Assembly (NCBI GenBank): GCA_044351685.1
Contig: JBILFK010000036.1
Coordinates: forward strand, 1-11,186
Source: JALHRI01 sp044351685
GTDB lineage: Bacteria; Pseudomonadota; Alphaproteobacteria; Rickettsiales; UBA3002
Reading direction: 5' to 3'
Length of the DNA stretch: 11,186 bases
Part shown: piece after piece, positions 5,649 to 11,186 of the stretch
Position numbering within the stretch: position 1 is the stretch's first letter
How the letters are laid out: the number at the start of each line of letters is the position of its first letter
Notes under the pieces: generated by a model
The model's database searches: none
Told to the model about the DNA's origin: nothing
The model's input: only the letters and a program-made list of their open reading frames with translations
Made by a program: the position numbers and the translations under genes

Positions 5649-7004
5649 ATGACACAGCATTCACGCCTATATTTCGGCACTGACGGCATTCGCGGTACCG
5701 CCAATACCAGCCCCATGACCGCGGAAATCGCCCAGAAAGTGGGCATGGCCGCCGGCCATATCTTCAACCGCGGCGATTACCGCCACCGCGTGGTGATTGC
5801 GAAAGATACCCGCCTTTCCGGCTATATGATTGAAACGGCGCTTACCTCGGGCTTTCTGAGCGTGGGGGTGGATGTGTTATTGGTAGGCCCCATGCCTACC
5901 CCTGCTGTCGCCTTCCTCACCCGTGCCATGCGTGCCGATATGGGCGTGATGATCTCTGCATCGCACAACCCCTACCATGATAACGGCCTCAAGCTTTTTG
6001 GGCCGGATGGCTATAAATTATCCGATGCGATTGAGATGGAAATCGAAGCGCTAATGCAAAGCGACCTTTCGCATGTACTGGCTGATACCACCAAAATTGG
6101 CCGCGCCAAACGCCTAGATGATGCGCCCGGCCGCTACATTGAATTTGTGAAATCGGCCTTCCCCAAACATCTCAGCCTCGATGGGCTTAAAATTGTCATC
6201 GATTGCGCCAATGGTGCGGGCTATGTGGTCGGCCCAATTATTCTGTATGAACTCGGCGCCGAAGTGATTCCGCTGCATGTTTCGCCTAACGGCACCAACA
6301 TCAACCATGCCTGTGGCTCTACGCATCCGGAATCGCTTGCAAAAGCCGTCATCGCACACGGTGCCGATGTGGGGATTGCACTCGATGGCGATGCCGACCG
6401 TTTGGTAGTTATCGATGAAAAAGGCCAGCTCCTAGGCGGCGATCAGCTGATTGGCATGGTAGCGCAGCAATGGCACAAAACCGGCCAGCTTAAGGGTGGT
6501 GGCGTGGTTTCCACGCAAATGTCGAACCTCGGGCTTGAACGTTTTATCACCGGGCTTGGCCTCACACTTCACCGCACCAAAGTGGGTGATCGCTACGTGA
6601 TGGAGCATATGCGCACGCATGGCTTCAATTTGGGCGGCGAACCTTCGGGGCATATTATTTTAAGCGATTATGTTACTACTGGCGATGCGCTGATTGCCGC
6701 GCTGCAAGTGCTGGCACTGAAAGTGGAATCCGGTAAACGCATGAGCGATGCGGCAGGTATTTTTACCCCCGTACCACAGATTCTGAAAAATGTGCGCTAT
6801 AGTGGCACAAGCCCGCTGGAATTGCCTTCGGTGCAAACCGCCATTGCCGACGTAGAAAAGAAACTTGGCACTAGTGGGCGCGTGCTGGTGCGCGCCAGCG
6901 GCACCGAACCACTGATTCGCATTATGGTCGAAGGCGAAGACGAAGCAAGCATCACACAGCATGCCGATACCATTGCGGCGATCATGCAAAAACAAGCAGC
7001 ATGA
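5649..7004 (+). CDS. glmM: Phosphoglucosamine mutase
   Basis: GlmM converts glucosamine-6-phosphate to glucosamine-1-phosphate in the cytoplasm, on the path to UDP-GlcNAc for peptidoglycan and lipopolysaccharide. The 451-residue product has all the family landmarks: FGTDGIRG near the N-terminus (9-16), the phosphoserine loop ISASHNP (active Ser 105), the metal-binding loop DGDADR (246-251), the sugar-binding GGEPSGH (329-335), and the phosphate-binding RASGTEP (415-421). Length is normal for the family. I chose ATG 5649 because it puts FGTDGIRG at the usual distance. The frame can be extended to a GTG at 5625, which adds eight atypical residues. Neither has a convincing ribosome-binding site. 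The stop overlaps the thiD start (ATGA). Confidence 0.97.
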   Translation: MTQHSRLYFGTDGIRGTANTSPMTAEIAQKVGMAAGHIFNRGDYRHRVVIAKDTRLSGYMIETALTSGFLSVGVDVLLVGPMPTPAVAFLTRAMRADMGVMISASHNPYHDNGLKLFGPDGYKLSDAIEMEIEALMQSDLSHVLADTTKIGRAKRLDDAPGRYIEFVKSAFPKHLSLDGLKIVIDCANGAGYVVGPIILYELGAEVIPLHVSPNGTNINHACGSTHPESLAKAVIAHGADVGIALDGDADRLVVIDEKGQLLGGDQLIGMVAQQWHKTGQLKGGGVVSTQMSNLGLERFITGLGLTLHRTKVGDRYVMEHMRTHGFNLGGEPSGHIILSDYVTTGDALIAALQVLALKVESGKRMSDAAGIFTPVPQILKNVRYSGTSPLELPSVQTAIADVEKKLGTSGRVLVRASGTEPLIRIMVEGEDEASITQHADTIAAIMQKQAA

Positions 7005-7798
7005 TTGCACGCGTATTGATTATCGCTGGTTCCGATTCCGGCGGCGGCGCTGGTATTCAGGGCGACCTGAAAACGGTCACCTGCCTGGGTGGCTACGCCA
7101 TGACAGCGATTACGGCGCTGACTGCGCAAAACACGCAGGGCGTGTTTGGCATTCTCCCGGTGCCACCTGCCTTTATTGCGCAACAAATCCAGCTGTGTTT
7201 GGAGGATATCGGCGCCGATGCGATTAAAACCGGCATGCTGCATTCCGCCGAAGTGATTGCAGCAGTGGCCGGCGCATTGCCACCCGATATCCCGCTCATC
7301 CTCGACCCTGTCATGGTGGCCAAAGGCGGCGCCCCTTTGTTGCAGCCGGAAGCGGTGGCGGCACTTAAATCGCTGCTTATTCCACGCGCCGCGCTGCTCA
7401 CCCCGAATATCCCTGAGGCCGAATTACTGCTTGGCCGCGGCATACCGAATGCCTCGGCTATGCCAAATGCCGCGCAGGATTTGTTAGCACTGGGCTGTGG
7501 CGCTGTGCTGCTAAAAGGCGGGCATATGGAAGGCGATACCCTCACCGATATCCTTGCCACACCGCATGCGCCCCCACACGTCTTCACGTCACCGCGCATT
7601 GCCAGCCGCCACACCCATGGCACGGGCTGCACACTGGCCTCGGCTATCGCTACATTTATTGCACAACATCAACCGCTTAACGAAGCGGTGACACAGGCGC
7701 GCAGCTATGTACAGCAGGCCATGCAGCACGCGCCGGCGCTCGGAAGCGGCCACGGGCCACTTTTACATAATTTTGTGCTTGCAAAAACTGGCTCTTAG
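7001..7798 (+). CDS. thiD: Hydroxymethylpyrimidine / phosphomethylpyrimidine kinase
   Basis: ThiD phosphorylates hydroxymethylpyrimidine (phosphate) to the diphosphate used in thiamine synthesis. The 265-residue product is full length and of the ribokinase-like fold. Visible motifs are AGSDSGGGAGIQ (9-20, substrate binding), TGMLHS (77-82), DPVMVAKGG (102-110), TPNIPEAE (134-141), LLKGGH (170-175), and HGTGCTLASAIA (206-217), the anion-hole loop in which ThiD has Cys (C210) where other ribokinases have the catalytic Asp. The start shares ATGA with the end of glmM, which implies translational coupling. No other thiamine gene is nearby. Confidence 0.95.
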   Translation: MIARVLIIAGSDSGGGAGIQGDLKTVTCLGGYAMTAITALTAQNTQGVFGILPVPPAFIAQQIQLCLEDIGADAIKTGMLHSAEVIAAVAGALPPDIPLILDPVMVAKGGAPLLQPEAVAALKSLLIPRAALLTPNIPEAELLLGRGIPNASAMPNAAQDLLALGCGAVLLKGGHMEGDTLTDILATPHAPPHVFTSPRIASRHTHGTGCTLASAIATFIAQHQPLNEAVTQARSYVQQAMQHAPALGSGHGPLLHNFVLAKTGS

Positions 7799-7819
7799 GG
7801 CTATCAACCCGCTCCCTAA
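7795..7819 (+). promoter_or_regulatory. Inverted repeat before the rpmE ribosome-binding site
   Basis: TTAGGG (7795-7800) and CCCTAA (7814-7819) form a 6-bp stem with a 13-nt loop. The first arm contains the thiD stop codon, and the second ends one base before the GGAG ribosome-binding site of rpmE (7821-7824). It could influence L31 translation or attenuate read-through from thiD. There is no T-run, so it is not a typical intrinsic terminator. Confidence 0.3.
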
Positions 7820-7830
7820 CGGAGATTTTT

Positions 7831-8103
7831 ATGGCAAAAGCTGGCATCCACCCTGATTACCACACCATCACCATTGTGATGACCGATGGCACCAAATACG
7901 AAACGCGCTCGTGCTGGGGCAAAGCAGGCGATGTGATGACGCTGGACGTTGACCCGAAAACCCACCCTGCCTGGGTTGGTGGCGCAAACATGCGCAAAAC
8001 TGGTCGCGTAGAGCGTTTTGGTGAGCGTTTTGGCGCAACCAGCTTCTCAAGCGTGAAAGCCAGTGCCGATGTAGGCAAAAAGAAAGCCAAGAAAAACGCC
8101 TAA
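7831..8103 (+). CDS. rpmE: 50S ribosomal protein L31 (bL31)
   Basis: The 90-residue product has the L31 signature: IHPDYHTITIVMTDGT at the N-terminus, then a segment with HPAWVGG, and GRVERFGERFG at 58-68. The tail after about 70 is Lys-rich (KKKAKKNA) and longer than in many L31 proteins. Only one cysteine (C28) is present, so the zinc ligands of the C+ form are absent. This is the zinc-free type common in alphaproteobacteria, which in other bacteria replaces the zinc form when zinc is scarce. GGAG lies 6 nt before the ATG. It acts in the central protuberance and intersubunit bridge of the ribosome. The gap to thiD is 32 bp, so it may be co-transcribed. Confidence 0.96.
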   Translation: MAKAGIHPDYHTITIVMTDGTKYETRSCWGKAGDVMTLDVDPKTHPAWVGGANMRKTGRVERFGERFGATSFSSVKASADVGKKKAKKNA

Positions 8104-8141
8104 GCGTTGCACTTCACGACTAATTCTGCTTTCTTTGCAGC

Positions 8142-8879
8142 GTGACTGCAAAACCAAAAAACCATCCACTGATCGATACATGGCGAACTCAGGCCGCAGG
8201 GCGTGGCCTTGTACTGCATGTTTGTGGCGTGCACACACCGCAACCCGCGCTGTATGAACGCTACCGCACGCCGCAATGGTGCGAGATACGCGTCACACCC
8301 AAACCGCCGGCAACCCTGCAATCCTGCTTCCGTGATCTGCGCGAACTGCCAGAGGGCAGCATCGATGCTATCTGGTTAAGCCACGCACTCGAGCTGTTGC
8401 CTGCATCACAGGTGGCAGATGCGCTCGCCGCCTGCTACCGCATCCTCAAGCCCGAAGGTGAAATGGGGCTGGTTACCCCCGATCTGCAAGCTGTTGCCGC
8501 ACATGTTGCTCATGGGCGCCTGGAAACACCGCTTACCCTTGCACAAAACGATACCCACATGGTGCCCTTACAAATGCTGTATGGCGCCAACAGCGAATAT
8601 CGCACCGGCTTTACCGCCGAAACACTCGCCGAAAAATTTACCACCACCGGATTCAGCAACAGCACCGTTATGTGCAAAGAATTACAGCTCTGGGTGGGTG
8701 CATTTAAATATCCCGCAGGCCACAGCAAGCGCATTGATAAAACCCGTATCATGCGCGAAAAAAATGCCGCCACGCCTCCACCTGCCCCACCTTTATCGGC
8801 AGCAACGCACCCCGGGCTTTTGCATAAAGGCAAACTACCCGACGAACTGGATGTGCCGCCCAAACAATGGGCAAATTAG
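8142..8879 (+). CDS. Class I SAM methyltransferase-like protein with degenerate motif I
   Basis: The 245-residue product has the middle of a Methyltransf_11-like fold: SIDAIWLSHALELLPASQ (about 73-90), then DALAACYRILKPEGEMGLVTPD (about 93-114), matching the post-motif-I region and the 'L.pgG.l....pd' strand. The usual glycine-rich motif I (D.GCG.G) is not visible; the corresponding strand reads LVLHVCGVHTPQP. Substrate is unknown, and SAM binding is not proven. The C-terminus is Pro-rich (PPPAPP). GTG at 8142 is the start because no in-frame ATG occurs before residue 108; no clear ribosome-binding site. Its stop overlaps the rpoH stop by 4 nt on the opposite strand. Confidence 0.65.
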   Translation: MTAKPKNHPLIDTWRTQAAGRGLVLHVCGVHTPQPALYERYRTPQWCEIRVTPKPPATLQSCFRDLRELPEGSIDAIWLSHALELLPASQVADALAACYRILKPEGEMGLVTPDLQAVAAHVAHGRLETPLTLAQNDTHMVPLQMLYGANSEYRTGFTAETLAEKFTTTGFSNSTVMCKELQLWVGAFKYPAGHSKRIDKTRIMREKNAATPPPAPPLSAATHPGLLHKGKLPDELDVPPKQWAN

Positions 8880-9817
8880 GCTGCCTTTTTTGGCGCAGGC
8901 AGCAGGGGTGTTTTTGCACTTAACTCAGCATGTGCCTGCAGCACTGCCTGCGTCATTTTCTCCATCGCACGCGCTTCAATTTGGCGCACACGCTCACGTG
9001 AGATATTATAGCGATGTGAAATTTCCTCGAGCGTTAATGGCTCTTCCAGCAACCGGCGGTCGCGGATAATGTCACGTTCACGCTCGCTGAGTGTTTTCAT
9101 TGCTTGCAGCATCAGGCCACGCTTTTGCATAAAATCTTCGTGGTCACCGAGAATTTCTTCTTGATTCTCACGCGTATCGGCGAGCATATCGCCCCATTCG
9201 GCGCCTTCGCCATCGGCACCGCTGATGCGCGCATTCAAATGCTGATCATGCGCCGACATCCGCAAATCCATATCCACCACATCCTGCTCGCTTACATCGA
9301 GTTCGCTGGCGATGGTACGAATTTCATCGGGCGTGAGTGTTTGTGATTCATCAACTTTTTTCAGGCGCTTTTTCATTTTCTTCAGATTGAAGAATAATTT
9401 TTTCTGCGCGGCGCTGGTACCCATTTTCACCAGGCTCCACGAGCGCAACACAAATTCCTGAATCGAGGCACGAATCCACCACATCGCATACGTAGAAAGG
9501 CGGAAACCTTTATCCGGGTCAAACTTTTTCACGGCTTGCATCAGGCCGATATTGCCTTCAGCAATCACTTCGCTCATCGGCAAACCATAGCCACGGTAGC
9601 CCGAAGCAATTTTTGCCACCAGCCGCAAATGGCTGGTTACCAGTTGGTGTGCGGCTTCGTAATCGCCATCATCCACCCAGCGCTTGGCAAGGATATATTC
9701 GTCGTCGGCTTCGAGTACGGGAAATTTTTGGATATCACGCAGGTAAGCGCGAAGCCCCCCATCGGGTGACATTACAGGCAGCGTCGCCGCCTTCGGAAGT
9801 GCGCGTGCAGTAGCCAT
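8876..9817 (-). CDS. rpoH: RNA polymerase sigma-32 (heat-shock) factor
   Basis: RpoH directs RNA polymerase to heat-shock promoters. The 313-residue product begins with region 1.2 (LRAYLRDIQKFPVLEADDEY, about 22-41) and region 2 (HLRLVAKIASGYRGYGLP to WWIRASIQEFVLRSW). The RpoH box QKKLFFNLKK (138-147), which separates RpoH from other group sigma factors, is present. The C-terminal region 4.2 helix-turn-helix is at about 260-285 (LTLEEISHRYNISRERVRQIE). AAGGA lies 5 nt before ATG 9817. It is downstream of rluD on the same strand, an arrangement known in alphaproteobacteria, and a candidate promoter lies in the gap. Its stop shares 4 nt with the convergent methyltransferase-like gene. Confidence 0.97.
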   Translation of the reverse strand: MATARALPKAATLPVMSPDGGLRAYLRDIQKFPVLEADDEYILAKRWVDDGDYEAAHQLVTSHLRLVAKIASGYRGYGLPMSEVIAEGNIGLMQAVKKFDPDKGFRLSTYAMWWIRASIQEFVLRSWSLVKMGTSAAQKKLFFNLKKMKKRLKKVDESQTLTPDEIRTIASELDVSEQDVVDMDLRMSAHDQHLNARISGADGEGAEWGDMLADTRENQEEILGDHEDFMQKRGLMLQAMKTLSERERDIIRDRRLLEEPLTLEEISHRYNISRERVRQIEARAMEKMTQAVLQAHAELSAKTPLLPAPKKAA

Positions 9818-9892
9818 AACAATCCTTATAAATACGATGAACCCGATAGTAACTCTGTACGAGGTTCAGCCTGCCGTTTGTTCTTGCCCTAC

Positions 9893-9921
9893 TACATAAC
9901 TAACATGGGTTAAAAAGTCAA
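9893..9921 (-). promoter_or_regulatory. Candidate rpoH promoter
   Basis: TTGACT (9921-9916) is a near-consensus -35 and is followed after 17 bp by TATGTA (9898-9893), a partial -10. Transcription would start near 9886, giving a leader of about 69 nt. The -35 overlaps the last codons of rluD. No intrinsic terminator is visible between rluD and rpoH, so read-through is also possible. Confidence 0.4.
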
Positions 9922-10914
9922 GGAAGAGAGGGCGCTCTCAAGTAGGCTGAGCGTGGCCGGAAGCGGTGCTGAAAACTGCATTTCCTTGCCCGAAATCGGG
10001 TGAAAAAACTGCAGGTTGGCAGCATGCAACGCCTGATGATGAACGGCGTGTAATAAATGCTGTGTTTCCTCGGCTATCACAATTCCCTGTGCCTTCAGCC
10101 GATTCAGGCGGGTGGTGGTGCTTGGGCCGTAGGTGGCATCGCCAATCAGCGCGCAGCCTTTATGCGCCAGATGCACCCGAATCTGGTGCGTGCGGCCGGT
10201 ATCAAGCTGGCAATGCAGCTGGCTAGCCACGATCACCATACCGGCATGGTAACGCGCCACGGTATCCACATGCGTAATCGCATCGCGGCCACCTTCCACG
10301 ACGCCCATTTTTTTGCGGTCTTTCGGGTGGCGCGCAATGGGTGCCTGAATGGTTTGCGCGGGCGGCGAAAGCGCACCCCAGCCAAACGCAATGTAATGGC
10401 GCTTTAAATCGCGTGATTTTAATTGTGCGGCTAAATGCTGATGCGCGGCATCGTGCTTGGCCACCACCAGCAGGCCAGAAGTATCTTTATCAATGCGGTG
10501 TACAATACCCGGGCGCGCCACCCCGCCAATGCCCGAAAGCGAATCGCCGCAATGCGAAAGCAACGCATGCACCAGCGTGCCGCTGGTGGCACCCGGTGCG
10601 GGGTGCACGGTCATGCCCACGGGTTTATTCAGCACAATCAGCGTATCGTCTTCGTAAATAATATCCAGCGCAATCGCCTCGGGCGTTAAATCCAGCGCCA
10701 CAATATCAGGCACGGTAAGCGTTAAGGTTTCGCCTGCCTTCACCTTGCGCGAAGCGCTGGTAAGCGGCACGCCGGAAGCGAGAATTACGCCGCCCGCCTC
10801 AATCAGGTTTTGTACGCGACTGCGCGTTAAATGCGGCAGCACCAGCGGCAAATATTTATCGAGCCGCACCCCATGATGCGCTTCATCAACCGTGAGTGTG
10901 TGGGCATCACTCAT
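9910..10914 (-). CDS. rluD: 23S rRNA pseudouridine synthase, RluD type
   Basis: This RluA-family enzyme makes pseudouridines in large-subunit rRNA (RluD: helix 69 of 23S rRNA in E. coli; other family members differ, so the exact sites are inferred). The 334-residue product has an N-terminal S4 RNA-binding domain (about 14-72: VRLDKYLPLVLPHLTRSRVQNLIEAG region) and a synthase domain from about 80. The catalytic motif RPGIVHRIDKDTSGLLVVAK carries the active Asp (D142, in HRID). LDTGRTHQIRVHL (237-249) is the second family signature. Length matches RluD. The ATG at 10914 shares 4 nt with the stop of the upstream M16 peptidase gene, and the gene precedes rpoH, which supports RluD over other RluA members. 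Confidence 0.93.
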   Translation of the reverse strand: MSDAHTLTVDEAHHGVRLDKYLPLVLPHLTRSRVQNLIEAGGVILASGVPLTSASRKVKAGETLTLTVPDIVALDLTPEAIALDIIYEDDTLIVLNKPVGMTVHPAPGATSGTLVHALLSHCGDSLSGIGGVARPGIVHRIDKDTSGLLVVAKHDAAHQHLAAQLKSRDLKRHYIAFGWGALSPPAQTIQAPIARHPKDRKKMGVVEGGRDAITHVDTVARYHAGMVIVASQLHCQLDTGRTHQIRVHLAHKGCALIGDATYGPSTTTRLNRLKAQGIVIAEETQHLLHAVHHQALHAANLQFFHPISGKEMQFSAPLPATLSLLESALSSLTF

Positions 10915-11186
10915 GCGACTTCGGGCAGCGCGCCCATATCCAAGCCACCGCCTGCCACCTGCCCGAGCGCCGTGAGTGTCATGGGTGCAGCAAGCAGATA
11001 CTGGTTGGCAACGCGCACTAAATCATCGGCGGTTACCGCATCCATTGCGGTTAAAATTTCTTCGGCCGATTTTACGCGGCCATACACATGCATATGGCGC
11101 GCCATCCACTCGGCAATGTTGCCGACATTCTCGCGTGTCATCACGATGCTGGCTTTCATCTGGTTGCGTGCGCGCAGTAATTCATC
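10911..11186 (-). CDS. M16 family zinc peptidase, C-terminal fragment (N-terminus outside window)
   Basis: The frame is open from the right edge to a TGA at 10911, giving the last 91 residues. It reads DELLRARNQMKASIVM, then 'NIAEWMARHMHVYGRVKSAEEILTAMDAVTADDLVRVANQYL', a pattern typical of the C-terminal part of M16 peptidases of the mitochondrial-processing-peptidase type (D..el.rar.qlka....... G r..s.eE....idaVt.ddv). The catalytic HxxEH motif lies outside the window, so activity cannot be judged. The stop overlaps the rluD start as ATGA, suggesting one transcript. Confidence 0.82.
   Translation of the reverse strand, partial: DELLRARNQMKASIVMTRENVGNIAEWMARHMHVYGRVKSAEEILTAMDAVTADDLVRVANQYLLAAPMTLTALGQVAGGGLDMGALPEVA

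Noticed and set aside
6797..7243. Minus-strand open frame of 148 codons across the glmM/thiD junction
   Set aside because: Antisense to two certain genes, with no recognisable domain.
7093..7632. Minus-strand open frame of 179 codons inside thiD
   Set aside because: It lies fully antisense to thiD, whose motifs are clear. Long antisense frames are common in GC-rich codon usage.
8069..8079. GATGTAGGCAA shared with the first bases of the window
   Set aside because: An 11-base match between unrelated coding regions in different strands and frames; most likely chance.

Overview
The window looks like a chromosomal segment of an alphaproteobacterium. The reasons are the rluD-rpoH gene pair with an RpoH-type sigma factor, a cysteine-poor L31, a Flp-type prepilin, a DUF6356-like N-terminal domain, and the codon style of the right-hand part. 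The genus cannot be read from the sequence. Family assignments come from motif recognition by eye, without any database search.

The window has two parts that meet at a tRNA-Glu(TTC) gene (3260-3334, minus). Positions 1 to about 3259 are the tRNA-proximal end of an integrated mobile element, visibly more AT-rich than the rest. All its genes lie on the minus strand. In order from the tRNA they are a DUF4102-type tyrosine integrase (start reassigned to 3097), an unrecognised 170-residue protein, an AlpA-like DNA-binding protein, and the start of a DUF3987 P-loop protein that runs off the left edge. This int / AlpA / primase-associated-ATPase order resembles phage satellites and small integrative elements. 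The far end and any cargo lie outside the window. Inverted repeats overlap the ribosome-binding sites of both int and alpA, and a cluster of AT-rich palindromes lies upstream of alpA. These are the most interesting uncharacterised signals.

Positions 3335-11186 are ordinary, more GC-rich chromosome. On the minus strand is a 616-residue protein that joins a DUF6356-like N-terminus to an FAD/NAD(P)-binding oxidoreductase. Divergent from it is a 57-residue Flp pilin, followed by a plus-strand run: glmM and thiD (overlapping by 4 nt), rpmE, and a methyltransferase-like gene. That run converges on rpoH, sharing 4 nt with it. Upstream of rpoH on the minus strand is rluD, preceded by the C-terminal end of an M16 peptidase gene, again with a 4-nt overlap.

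Functionally the right side is mostly housekeeping: cell-wall precursor synthesis (GlmM), thiamine synthesis (ThiD), ribosome function (L31, RluD), and heat-shock transcription (RpoH). There is no gene-free stretch longer than 300 bases. I saw no CRISPR array, rRNA or insertion sequence.
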